Shown: positions 32,401 through 49,524 of the stretch, piece by piece
How positions within the stretch are numbered: position 1 is the first letter of the stretch
Layout: each line of letters begins with the position of its first letter
Source: Amphimedon queenslandica
Taxonomy: Eukaryota > Porifera > Demospongiae > Haplosclerida > Niphatidae
Length of the DNA: 64,000 nucleotides
NCBI RefSeq assembly: GCF_000090795.2
Contig: NW_003546277.1
Coordinates: 257,420 to 321,419, forward strand
Direction of reading: 5' to 3'
The notes under the pieces: generated by a model
The model's database searches: none
What the model was told of the DNA's origin: nothing
Seen by the model: the letters and a program-made list of their open reading frames with translations, nothing else
Made by a program: the position numbers and the translations under genes

Positions 32401-34469
32401 ACAGATTATTGGCGTGTGATCATGAAGGTGTTCGACCTGATGTGGTTGTACTGGGCAAAGCTCTTTCAGGAGGAATGTTTCCTGTAAGAATGAATCAATG
32501 AATCAATGAATCAATGACTGAATGAATCAATGAATGAATCAATGAATGAATCAATGAATGGATGATTGTGTGTGTGTAATGATAGTACATACTGTACTGT
32601 ATCTACACATGTACTTGTGGATTCCTTAGATCTCTGCAGTTTTGGCTGACAATGATGTCATGTTGACTGTTAGACCAGGACAGCATGGATCAACTTATGG
32701 TGGGAGTCCTCTTGCCTGCAAAGTGGCTATGGCCAGTATGAAGGTATGATCATGTATCATCATCATTGATCATATTATGACAGTAGTGACAGGATATATG
32801 GGCTACTGATAGTCAGTAGTTTTTTAAATGGTCGTAACTTTAAAAATATTTGTCAGAATCACCTCAAACTTGCTACACAGCATAAGGACATCAATATGTA
32901 TCAGAAAATGTAATCAAAATTTGGGGTGATTTTGGAGCCATTTTTTGGAAAAAACCATGGGCTATAGCCTTGGGTATTTTTCAGAATTTTGACATTTTCT
33001 TAAAATGGCCGTAACTTGAAAAATTCAAATCGGAATCACCTCAAACTTGCTACACAGCATAAGTACATCAATATGTATCAGAAAATGTAATAAAAATTTG
33101 GGGTGATTTTGGAGCCATTTTTTGGAAAAAACCATGGGCTATAGCCTTGGGTATTTTTCAGAATTTTGAGGTTTTCTTAAAATGGCCGTAACTTGAAAAA
33201 TTGAAGTCGGAATCACCTCAAACTTGCTACACAGCATAAGGACATCAATATGTATCAGAAAATGTAATAAAAATTCGGGGTGATTTCAGAGCCATATTTT
33301 GGAAAAAACCATGGGCTATAGCCTTGGGTATTTTCCAGAATTTTGACGTTTTCTTAAAATGGCTGTGACTTGAAAAATTCAAGTCGGAATCAGCTCAAAC
33401 TTGCTACACAGCATAAGTACATCAATATGTATCAGAAAATGTAATAAAAATTTGGGGTGATTTCGGAGCCATTTTTTGGAAAAAACCATGTGCTATAGCC
33501 TTGGGTATTTTTCAGAATTTTGATGTTTTCTTAAAATGGCCGTAACTTGAAAAATTCAAATCAGAATCACCTCAAACTTGCTACACAGCATAAGTACATC
33601 AATATGTATCAGAAAATTTAATCAAAATTTGGGGTGAGTTTGGAGCCATTTTTTGGAAAAAACCATGTGCTATAGCCTTGGGTATTTTTCAGAATTTTGA
33701 TGTTTTCTTAAAATGGCCGTAACTTGAAAAATTCAAATCAGAATCACCTCAAACTTGCTACACAGCATAAGTACATCAATATGTATCAGAAAATTTAATC
33801 AAAATTTGGGGTGAGTTTGGAGCCATTTTTTGGAAAAAACCATGGGCTATATAGCCTTGGGTATTTTTCAGAATTTTGAGGTTTTCTTAAAATGGCTGTA
33901 ACTTGAAAAATTGAAGTCGGAGTCACCTCAAACTTGCTACACAGCATAAGGACATCAATATGTATCATCACAGCAGCTCAGTCAGTATGGAACTCAAAAT
34001 ATTTTTTTCAGGTAATTCTTGAAGAGAAATTGACTGAGAATGCAGCTGCACTTGGATCTATCCTTGAGAGAGAGTTGAGGGACCTACCTGCCTCCATCGT
34101 ATCAGCCACTAGAGGGAGGGGTCTTCTACATGCTCTTGTCATCAAGAGACTATCCAACGGTCAGTAATGTCTATATATGAAAAGGTGACAAACTGCTCTT
34201 CAAATGCTAATAGTTTCTAATTAATGCCCATTGAACATAATAATCATAATGGCTGGCTTTATTTGTGTCCATTGCCAGTTTTATTTCTCTTTCTCCCTCT
34301 TCTAGATGCTAATGCTTGGACTGTTTGTCTGAGACTGAGGGATAGCGGGCTACTAGCTAAACCGACTCACGATGACATCATTCGGTTTGCTCCTCCCCTC
34401 ATCATCACAGAGACACAGCTAATGGAAGCAGTGTCCATCATTAAGAAAGTCATTTCATCTTTTGATTAG
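30941..34469 (+). CDS. OAT: Ornithine aminotransferase, mitochondrial
   Basis: Start chosen at [20 protein letters not shown], an Arg-rich mitochondrial presequence. Class III aminotransferase landmarks follow: [64 protein letters not shown]-like [36 protein letters not shown] (the cofactor Asp), [13 protein letters not shown] (the PLP lysine), [19 protein letters not shown], and the C-terminal [21 protein letters not shown]. It converts ornithine and 2-oxoglutarate to glutamate semialdehyde and glutamate. Exon 1 ends at about 31588. The intron from 32743 to about 34012 is the only large one; most of it is 177-bp repeat in reverse orientation. Confidence 0.97.
32343..32397. repeat. (ATT)n microsatellite in OAT intron
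   Basis: About 18 ATT units a few bases before an acceptor (CCAACAG at 32404). Confidence 0.95.
32488..32570. repeat. (AATC/AATG)n tetranucleotide repeat in OAT intron
   Basis: Interleaved AATGAATC units of four and eight bases run directly after the donor near 32484. Confidence 0.9.
32815..33967 (-). repeat. 177-bp repeat array in OAT intron, reverse orientation
   Basis: Landmark CATCAATATGTATCAG recurs near 32888, 33065, 33242, 33419, 33596, 33773 and 33952, so the period is again 177 bases (the last step is one or two longer). This gives six to seven units of the CNNM-intron family, reverse-complemented. All units have the GAGGTGATTCC type of core (here GGAATCACCTC) apart from one GGAATCAGCTC. 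The array stops about 45 bases before the splice acceptor at 34012. Confidence 0.96.
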
Positions 34470-34953
34470 CAACAGATCATTTTAATTATAATGAAAACAT
34501 TCCTTTTGTCATTGAGCAGTAAAACATTTTATGTGGCAATAACTGCAGTTAAGTTTCAGCTGTAGATATTTCTCATATTTATTAATGTTTCTAATAATAA
34601 TAATAATATTAGTAATATTAATATTTAATAATAATATTTAATAATAATAATATCTTATAAGAGATGATTCATGTGACAAAAATAATGTGAAAAGTTTTTA
34701 TTAATCAAAATTTTTAGACAAAAATATTTGGTCTTTCTTCTGTTTGTATAAATACTTTTGCGACTAAAGTAATCGCAAAAAGAAAATAGACTCAACAAAA
34801 ATTAATAATAATATCTTCATAAAAAAATAGAAAAAAAATAACAAAAATAATATTAATAATAATAATATGTACAATTTGAGAGAAAGTGCACAAAATAAGT
34901 TTTAACCTTATTTGGGTGGGTGTGGTTATCATTGTCAAGTGGGTGTGGTCATC
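34470..34953. other. Convergent 3' spacer OAT / LDB
   Basis: 484 bases, very AT-rich, with TAA/AATA runs at about 34594-34650 and 34800-34866. Two copies of GGGTGTGGT lie at about 34917 and 34941, just before the LDB stop on the other strand. No gene was seen. Confidence 0.6.
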
Positions 34954-40499
<5,546 letters not shown>

Positions 40500-40501
<2 letters not shown>

Positions 40502-40740
40502 CTGTCCTGCAGGAGCCGATGGAGTTCTCCCAGCCCCGGGTTGTGCCTAAAGTGGAGGAAAGAAAGGTCAGGGATTGCATGTCAACCTCGCACGCTCCTC
40601 GCCTGCTCCGTGCGAGCTTACCTAGGATGTATGGGCTTTGAAGACTCTGTTCCTCAAGCTATCTTGGGTATCAGAGAGAGGACTGTTCTCTTAGCAGCAG
40701 CAGAAAGCACGGGCCGATGGATTTATATAGTCATTCCTGA
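40500..40740 (-). promoter_or_regulatory. LDB 5' UTR exons and TATA-type promoter
   Basis: On the minus strand a TATA-like CTATATAAAT (40721-40730) is followed by a probable first non-coding exon ending at 40622 (CCTAG|GTAAGC). A short intron follows with acceptor CCACTTTAG, then a second exon 40500-40546 ending ACAGAT|GTGAGT. This places the start codon across the next splice junction. Splice sites are read by eye. Confidence 0.55.
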
Positions 40741-41100
40741 GCTATGATAATTATGACTATTCATAAGATAATTCGTGCGGTGAAGGTGCGCGGGCGGATG
40801 TGCTGTTTTGGAGGTAGAAACGAGCGCCTTTTGCTTTTGTTTGCTTTTCTCTGACACCAAGTTTTCACGCTCAATGAGCAAGATTAACGAGCCGAAGAGA
40901 AGAGAGAGGGCCAAAGAGAAAAGAAGCTTCCTTTTTGCTAGTAGAAAGCCACAGACTCGAAGTAGACGAGACTAATCCGGTACAAAATATAAATTAAGAC
41001 AACACAAAATTAATAATAGCAGACAATAAAATAATAGAATTTTATAGAGTGACAATTAGAACCTCAATATTTCTATTATGACTGTCCACCAGTTGTATCT
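40741..41100. other. Spacer between LDB promoter and POLL 3' end
   Basis: 360 bases. The first 200 are likely upstream promoter DNA of LDB (GC-rich patches near 40770-40830 and 40890-40980) and the rest AT-rich 3' flank of POLL. No gene was seen. Confidence 0.5.
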
Positions 41101-44100
41101 CTAATCTAAGTCTCTGTCGTGTGGTTCTAAATAATCTACCCCGAGGTACTTAAAAACGTCTGCCTCAGTAAAAACTGGCAACGGGGTCCCTTCAAAAACC
41201 TTTACGCCATTCTGGCATATAAAGAAATGATTATGAGTCCCTAAATGATATTATATTACTTTTCTTACTACACCTGCATTCAGTGAGTGTTCTGAGAGGG
41301 ACATCCCCTAGGAAGGAGAGGAGGAGAGAGAGAGAGAAATAAAGAGACTTGTGTATACTAACAATCCTTTCATCAGACTCAGACAAGACATGAGACAGAG
41401 GGAGGGGGAGAGAAAGATAGAAAAAGATATCTCTATATATCTATTGTGTCCTCTCTCTCTTTAGTTTCATTCCCAACCCAATAATAAATATGATATAAAA
41501 GAGAGACCAACCATTTTGTCAGCTCTGCTCCTTAGAGAGCGATTGAAATGACCTGATCCTGTAAAATGGAGGAGCATCAGTGGATACTCTGAGTAAGGGC
41601 ATATGTATATGTCAATCCGTCTGTGCTAAAAAGGCAAAAGTTAGGAAACAACAAAATCAAAATCAACAAACCAGAAGACGAGTGAATCCGTGTACCCAAA
41701 CACTACCAACCTGTTACATGTCTCCCACATTATCTCACTTCCCCCTCACCAATCACAATTTACCCTCTCTCTCTCTCCCCCTCTCAATAATTATATCATA
41801 TTAATAATAATAATAATCTGCAGCTGGTCAAATCTACCTTCCTTCCATCACCAGGTAACATGCAAACTCCAAAATATTTACAAGACCCGTCACTGGTGTC
41901 TTCATGGAGCGTGAGGTCATCGGTCAGAAAGCCTGTGGTTAGAAGATGAGACAAACATTAATTCGTGTAAAGAGGATACACTACAGGTACATGATCAAAC
42001 AACTTAACATTACTGACACAAAATACTAAGGATTGCAACCATTATTCAATTACAGGGAGCTTTGAAGTGACACACTAAGTCTACATAGGTACACCATACC
42101 ACAGTGTCAAAGAGTAGAGTGAGTATGTTCAGTTATTGCATACCACAAGAGAGAGAAAGAGAATGAAAACAAAGATTTGTAAGTGTTGGATTCATCCTCA
42201 GGCTATAATTAGAATGAAGGCTTTTAACAGCTCAAAAAACAGCATAAAAATCATTATCAATGTCTTAATGATGGTTAGTTTGAAAGGGTGACACAGTCAC
42301 TGATCATAGGAGCATCACTCGATGAGCTAGTAAAGGAAGCAAAGGGGAAAGAGAGAGCCACACACACACACACAACCGTTTGTAGTGTGGGCTCACTTCT
42401 TCCAGTTTTGTGATTACAACAGGAATGTGACATATGCCAATGCTTATACGATCAACCAACAAAACAAGAGCTCATTAGATCATGAAAACAAATGAGGGCT
42501 GGTGGTATTTATCATCCAAACTTCCACTCCTTTCAACATCAGGCTATACTCACTCACCATCATTCTTCAGTACTCTTATCAGAGGTTGGAATATTCCCTT
42601 GTGTGATCTTCCATCAGGATGAGTCACTAATATGTCCACATCACCACACGTCGGTTTACCTCTTCGGAATGACCCACAGGTCACCACCTCTAGGTTTGGG
42701 TCTAGCAAGTGACAACCCTCACGGACCTAAAGGATATTGTTTGATTTAGTCGTAAAAATAGTAGTTGCCTTAGCAATAGTAGCATGGCAACAGTATCATA
42801 GCAACTGTATCATGGCAACAGCAGTGTATATTGTCTCTTTCATGTCTTTAAATCCTGCCCTCCCTTTGTCTCTCACCTTCCTTTCAATTTCCTCTACTTC
42901 TGATCGATCCATTCTCTCAGCAAACTCATGGTAATACTTAAACCCGATTTGCTGCTGCCTGTTAAGAATGTTGGCCTCTTTGAGATCATCCAGAGTCCTA
43001 TAACCCTGGACCAATGAATCATTAACAATCATTATAACTTAGACTTCTCCCTCTCCCTCTCTCCCTCTCTTAATTATTCCACTAACCTGAGCATAGAACT
43101 GTTCAGCTACAATCTGTCCTACCCCATGTATCCCTTTGAACAGATCAATCACACTCTGTTTTGCTTTGTCAATGTGGTCCAATCTACGAAGGTGACCACT
43201 GGACACTATTTCATAAATCTTATCAGCAAGTCTCTTACCAACAAATGGAATACTGTGAGCTTCCTATGGTGAGAGGGAGGGAGAGGGAAAGGGGGCAGAG
43301 GGAGAGAGAGGGAGATGTATTTCATGGCTAAAAGCAAGGTAAATGTCATGTCAAAAAGATGTGAATAACAAAGGAGTTTTGCTCCAGGTGCATCAGTTTT
43401 ACATGTGGCAGCCATTAGGTGTTTTTAGTATCTTTAGCTTTATATGTAATCACAAAAAATAACAAAATAATTTGGCAGTTGAGAAAAACTGGACGATCCT
43501 CCTGAGCCCTGCCAACCCAAAGGCCAGCTCCTTAACAAAGAGACTCAAGGGCCAAGCAACCAATTCACATAAAACCACAACCAAACAAGCTAACACACCG
43601 AACCAACTCAGACATCATATGTACATGTACAGTTGATGCACAGAATGATTTAATAGTTGTGAATAATACTTGTAAGGTTTAGATTTCACATTGTGTTGAC
43701 TCAAAATAAAGATTAAAATGTTTATGGATCTTTGATTGAACTGATGTGAAAAAATTCAAATTAACATTTCTATATGAACATCTAACACAAAACACTTAGG
43801 ATTCTTATAAGTCATTATTATTAAATACATCACAGTCTTAAAAGTACGAGTATATGTGACCCTTAAACCTGACGTGGATATTTCTCTTGAATAAAAGATC
43901 ACATTCAATTCTCATTATGATGATATAACAGGAATTCATTAATAAGCTATACGTGTGTGTATGGAGACGAATACTATGTTGACAGGTTGTACTGTAACTG
44001 TAATCCTAGTCTCGTGCCTCTAACCAACCACCAGTCACCAGTGAGTGTGAGTGTGAGTGTGAGTGTGTGTGTGAGTGTGAGTGTGTGTGTGAGTGTGAGT

Positions 44101-46005
44101 GTGTGTGTGAGTGTGTGTGTGAGTGTGTGTGTGTGTGTGTGAGTGTGAGTGTGAGTGTGTGTGTGAGTGTGTGTGTGTGTGTGTGTGTGAGTGTGAGTGT
44201 GAGTGTGTGTGTGAGTGTGAATGTGAGTGTGAGTGTGTGTGTGAGTGTGTGTGTGAGTGTGTGTGTGTGTGAGTGTGAGTGTAACATTATTATATCATAA
44301 ATAATGCTAAAGTGCTAAATGTCCAGTCAATGTTATAAAGAACTACCTGTACACGTCGTACTTAGCACATGAAACAATGATTATTATTGTTACCATTATT
44401 ATTATTAGTTTCATACCTCGTGGGTTGTTATTTCCTTTGGATGACGTTTGACAGCTGCTACTGCTTTAGTCAAACTCATCGCCCTCCACTTGTCTTTGGG
44501 TAAACTGGAATTCTTATATTCAAGCAACAGCTCCTGAGAAGAGAGTGTAAGAGAGAGAATTGAAAGATAAAAAGGAAAACAGTGATAAATTGTTGGTCAT
44601 GTCTTACCTCTAACTTGCTAGTGACAGCCTCGTTGTGATTGACTTGTGCATGAAGAGTTGAAGCTGGTACTTGACACATCCAACGACCCTGGAGAGACAA
44701 TAAATACACCAAGAGAAGGGACAGCATTCAAAATAACAAAAGTACATGTGCTCTTGACATTAACAAAGAGGAGTGCAATTAGGAGTTTAATGTAAAGTGT
44801 TAATTACTTTCTTTTTCAGTGGGCGTATCAGACCCTGTTCAGCCAGTGCCTCTGGGTTTAACATTTCCTTTGATCTGCCGGTGGACTCCTCTCCCTCCTC
44901 CTCCTCCTCTTCCTCTGATTCAATATAATCACTGTCTGAGTCAGGCTCTGCAAGTCTCCTCTTTCCAACTGGGCTAACTTTCAATGGAGATACATGATCC
45001 ATCTATGTAATAAGGTCATGAGAGGGTCAAATAAACAATCCTTAAAAATTAACTGAAAATTAGATTTAATTTAATGGGAGTTGATTTTTCTAAAAATAAT
45101 ACTAATATTATTAACAGCTTGTAAGCAGACAATAGTATTCCCCATGAATCTTCTAGTCAGCGAAATCAGACCAAAGACCCTGTACTATAGTACAGGGACT
45201 CAGGCCAAATTCTTCCAAAAATGAAAAGGAGAGAATTCCCAATTTTTATTACATTTCCTGATGCATATACATGTACTTGTGTTGTGTAGAAAGTTTGAGC
45301 TGATTCCAATCAAGTTTGGATTTTTTATGAATTTTTAAAGTTGCTCCAAATGCCATGTACTGCTCATGAAGCTCATCCTGTTTAGCTCACTTAGCATGCT
45401 TTATGAGTAATGGACACAATCACATACACATTGTGTACAATAAATTACATTTGATTTAGTTGGAGTAAGTTTCTGTGGGCTGGGCTTTAGACCAGTGGGA
45501 GGAGTGGACACGCCCACAACCTGAAAATAACATTAACAAACACGTCACCATATTGGACTAACATTACGTAATGTTTATTGGGAGAATTAATAACAGGAGG
45601 AGGAGGGGAAGGAATTGGAATAGACGAGGAAAATTCGGACACTTTTTTGACACTAACACAGCCAGTTCCTTCTGAGAGTGGTAACAGGTAAGGGGTGTGG
45701 TCAACACTCTCTCCAGCAACAAGTGAAGCACTGAGCCAATCAGCTGTCACTATGGTAACCTCGGGGGGTAGTGGATCCTTTAGCTTCAAAAGAGACACTA
45801 GTCTATTGTATTTCATATTAGGACCAACAATAACATGAGTTAATGTTTGGGATGGAGACAAGGCCACTGTACCACCCTTTTCCTCTAACTGCTTCTCCAG
45901 AATACGCTTCCTTCCTTTCCCGAGCCCTTGTTCCACTATGAGCCCCACAATACCACCAAACAGAGAATTAGCCTCGGCCTTTGCATCGAGGTTCTGTGCC
46001 GCCAT
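41101..46005 (-). CDS. POLL: DNA polymerase lambda (family X)
   Basis: A multi-exon minus-strand gene. The N-terminal BRCT domain (exon 1, from 46005) has [37 protein letters not shown] and [13 protein letters not shown]. An acidic Ser/Pro linker follows, then the 8-kDa dRP-lyase domain ([20 protein letters not shown], the helix-hairpin-helix [38 protein letters not shown]) and the palm with [25 protein letters not shown] (two catalytic Asp in GDVDIL) and YRRIDVLTLP (third Asp). [11 protein letters not shown] and [15 protein letters not shown] match Pol lambda rather than Pol beta. The protein ends [12 protein letters not shown], like the LPYREPAERDW end of human POLL. Expected role: gap filling in base excision repair and end joining. 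Confidence 0.94.
44041..44282. repeat. Cryptic (GTGA)/(GT)n repeat in POLL intron
   Basis: 240 bases made only of GTGAGT and GTGTGT units in irregular order. On the plus strand it contains dozens of GTGAGT hexamers, the consensus splice-donor sequence, but it lies antisense to POLL, so in the transcript it reads as CACTCAC. Confidence 0.95.
45165..45345. repeat. 187-bp family repeat in POLL intron
   Basis: A single copy of the element seen in CACNB, with the core GTAGAAAGTTTGAGCTGATTCC and a perfect 20-base palindrome centred on CTATAG at 45178-45197. Confidence 0.88.
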
Positions 46006-46086
46006 TGTTACTGGGCGTGGTCTAGAGTTAATATTGGGCGTGGTTTTTGGAGGAAAAAAGAGGAGTGGCTGGTTTGCGGTTTCATT
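46006..46086. promoter_or_regulatory. Divergent promoter POLL / FAHD1
   Basis: Only 81 bases separate the start codons. The spacer contains GGGCGTGGT twice (about 46012 and 46035) in the same orientation, then a purine run. No TATA box. Confidence 0.75.
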
Positions 46087-46898
46087 ATGTCTTCAGGTCG
46101 TTTGCAGGATTTTGTAAAGTTTGGACGTAAAATAATAGCAGTAGGAAGGAACTACAGGTAAGGTGATATTATATATTGTTGGAAAATGTTTTAATAATTT
46201 ATATTTGAGTTAACTATAAGCAGTAATATTCATAAGAGGTCAGTGGCAAGCGACACTAATGATACCAACTATAGGTCTCATGCTGCTGAGCTAGGTAACC
46301 CAGTACCAAAGGAGCCACTTCTCTTCCTTAAGCCTGTCAGCTCTTACGTTGAAATGGGTGGAGCTATAGAAGTAAGCCCCTCCCTCCAAATATTTATTGA
46401 CTGCATTGCCAGGTTCCTGAGAGAGTGCAAGAGCTGCATTACGAAGTTGAACTGGGTGTGGTCGTAAATGGAAGTGGTAGAGATATTCCGGAAAGTTCTG
46501 CTATGGAGTACGTGGGCGGGTATGCTCTTGCTCTGGACATGACCTCTCGGGACCTTCAATCAGCCGCAAAGAAGAGCGGACATCCTTGGAGTGTTGCTAA
46601 AGGCTATGACACGTTTTGCCCCATTAGTCCTTTCATTGAGAAGGAAAAGGTGAATCCATCAGCAGCTCGTCTTTGGTTAAAAGTTGACGGAGAGACAAAA
46701 CAAAATGGTGTAACGACCGACATGATATTCTCTGTTCCGTACCTCATAAGTTATATCAGTTCTATAATGACGCTGGAGACTGGTGATCTAATACTGACAG
46801 GGACACCCGAAGGGGTGGGGCCTGTAGTACCAGGACAGGTTATCACTGCTGGAATTGAAGGAGTGGTTCAAGTAGAATTCCCCGTCAAGAAAAGATGA
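46087..46898 (+). CDS. FAHD1: FAHD1 acylpyruvase / oxaloacetate decarboxylase
   Basis: Three exons (46087-46157, 46275-46371, 46413-46898) give 217 residues, close to the ~220 of human FAHD1. The FAH fold is clear: [25 protein letters not shown], then the metal site HYEVELGVVV (two Glu), YALALDMTSRDLQ (Asp), KGYDTFCPISPF and the conserved C-terminal LETGDLILTGTPEGVGPV. The enzyme hydrolyses acylpyruvates and decarboxylates oxaloacetate, usually in mitochondria; the N-terminus here is short and gives no strong presequence. It starts 81 bases from POLL in the opposite direction. Confidence 0.95.
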
Positions 46899-47025
46899 GA
46901 CTATTATGCATTAATAAAGGATTTTATTTTCTCAATGTTAAATTAATTTTTTTGGTCATTACATCTATACGTGGGTGTTGAATGTAATTGTGCGTGGGTG
47001 TTAGAGGTGTGGCTGGTTAGACAAG

Positions 47026-49373
47026 ATGAAGTTGCTGCTTGAGTTGCTGACTTTGTGTCTCCTTTCTGTTGCTGCTCGAGCTGCCGAATGTCACGGGAAG
47101 GTAGAACTGTTTGTACTTCATTACTAGTAATTGTGTTGTGTTTTCTTATTTTTTGTTAAAAAAGCCGTCACCAGACGCGAAGCCTAATCTCAACCCAATC
47201 TACACTGACCCGCCAAGATTCGTCAAGTCAGTAAAAAATGGGATGCTATTCCTGACTGGAGATGGAGAGGATGTTATTCCAATAGTCCACGTGTGGGGTA
47301 TGCTAGCTGATATACTATTTTGTGCATATTTCAATGGAGAGAAATGATGATCATTAAGTTATATATTATGCTTGTATTTAGGTTCACCTTATGAAATGGG
47401 TTATGCTCATGGTCAGCTAATGAAAGAGAAAGCACAAGAGCTCGTGCATGATGTGTGGGAGTACATGAAGCTCCAAGTGGTGAGAGAGAAAGAGCTCATT
47501 CTCTTTATTACCTTTTCTTGATTATCAGGAGCAAGGGATCAACGGTACTATTGATATATTCCCTGGATGGTTTCTTAGTGATATTGCTAACATTGGGTAA
47601 GTGTAAGTAGCTTAGCATTTTAGAACTTTCACAATTTTCATGAATACTACCATGCAATAGCTTATTAGTGTTAACATGCAAAAGTATTAATCTTAAGTAA
47701 TCTATGTCCATTCATGGATAATCGCATTCAGTCACCATTAATTATTACTTTTATTTCAACTTTTCTGCACCTCATGCAGCCTTGAAGCAGCACTGGACCT
47801 TGAGACTGATGTCACGAAGCCATATACCGGCTCGTACTTTTATGAAGAGCTCAAGGGCCTTGCTGATGGCAGCGGAGCACCTTATAAGGTAAGAATAGCC
47901 ATAGCAACAACTTAAAGTTATTTTGTTGTACATTAGACGATTGAGCGGATACACATGATAGGAGAGCTAACGTAAGTAAGCTTGGGTTACATAATGTTTG
48001 ATTGTACTACAGGAAAGGAGCTTGCTCAATGTTTGGTGCCAATGAAAGTGCGGTCCCTGCAGGTGGGGGACTCCTCCAATTGAGGGCTCTGGATTGGAAT
48101 GTAGACGGTACAATATCCTCCACAACGTTTATTATTTTAATTACTTTATGATTCCAGGTCCTTTTAAAAACTTTCCACAAGTCACAGTGTATCATCCAAA
48201 TGACACAAAATATGGTCACGCATTTGCCAATATAGGATTCACTGGATGGATAGGATCAATCACAGGTTAGCTCAACCCTTGCTAGCTACACCACAAGCAG
48301 ATACATGGACATTAACGTGTGCTTGTGTAGGATTCAGTAGCCAGTTATTGGCTATATCAGAGATTGGAGTAAGTTTCCCTGATGAAACTTTTGGTCATGA
48401 GTCAAGATTCGGTGTCCCATTTACAGTAAGGGCTACATCATACCTCCCTAGCTACTGCTAATATCATCATTATTCCATATTCCTTTAGTATATACTGAGA
48501 GACATATTGCAATTTGATAAGACACTTGAAGATGCAGTGACCAGGTTAAGCACTGCGCACAGGACCTGCAATCTCATTCTGGGAGTTGGAGATGCCAAAG
48601 TAAGAGTCAGTTCTTATTAAAGGACCTCTTCAGTCCTCTCGGTTGTAGGCTACACAGTTTAGAGGTGTAGAATACTCAGCAGCCACAGCAGATTTCTTCA
48701 CCTGGGATAACTTGAGGCCAGAAGCAGATTGGCACCCTCGTATTAAGGACATTGTCTATTGGGGTATGTGATATAGAGGGACTGGGATAATTATAGTGGA
48801 TGATCTTATGTTGTGTACAAAGTTGAAAGTTACAGTCGATTTCTTAGGAATTATTACAATGAAAGAGATTAACATACCATTAGTATATTATCATTACTAA
48901 TAGGAATGGATTGGTTGTGTCCTGGTTATAACGAAGTCCTGGCGGCACAATTAAACAAGTATCATGGAAACCTTACTGCCGAGATAACAATACAAGAGAT
49001 AGTGCCGATAGTACAAACTGGTGACCTCCACATTGCAGTATATGACCTTACCAAAGGACTAGTCTACATTTCCTATGCTAAAGGAGAGTCTGAAACTGGC
49101 CCACTTTATGCTTATGACAGGTAAGACATTGAATGAACCACGTCTTCTTGAATAACCAAACCTGTTTCAATTATAAAACTGGGCTACATACATTATCTTA
49201 ATATGATCCTATATAAAGTATAGGAGGTCCCTTTAATAGAGGTAGTACTGGGTGCATCTATAAGGTTTAGGGTTGATGACTATTTGCCGTGTTGATTATT
49301 GTTTACTAATAGGACATTCATTGAGGTTAAGACTGCTGACTTGTTCAACGTAACTCCACCTGGTCTAGTGTAA
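47026..49373 (+). CDS. Secreted C45/Dcd1-like Ntn hydrolase
   Basis: A multi-exon gene with a signal peptide (MKLLLELLTLCLLSVAARA). GSPYEMGYAHGQLM and FYEELKGLADGSG are typical of the peptidase C45 / acyl-transferase group (penicillin acylase-like, Dictyostelium Dcd1). The likely nucleophile is the Cys of TKGACSMFGANES, which would become N-terminal after self-cleavage. LLQLRALDWN, VTVYHPND, AFANIGFTGWIGSITG and LAISEIG follow as in Dcd1-type proteins. Several N-glycosylation sites (NGT, NDT, NLT) fit a lysosomal or secreted enzyme. The substrate is unknown; acid-ceramidase-like amidase activity is only a possibility. It follows FAHD1 by 127 bases, with GGTGTGGCT just upstream of the ATG. Confidence 0.78.
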
Positions 49374-49524
49374 TCATGCCAGCTGCTCTTGCTATGCGTT
49401 AAATAAATAATGTCTCCTTTACTAAACATTTGTTGTGACAATTAATTATTAATGAATATTATTATTACTTTTTATACTATTGTTTGTACCATTTTATCAA
49501 AAAAGTTTGAAATTAGATCCTTTT

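Noticed and set aside
44006-44300. Frames of Ser-Val-Cys or His-Thr repeats
   Set aside because: They come from the GTGAGT/GTGTGT intronic repeat of POLL.
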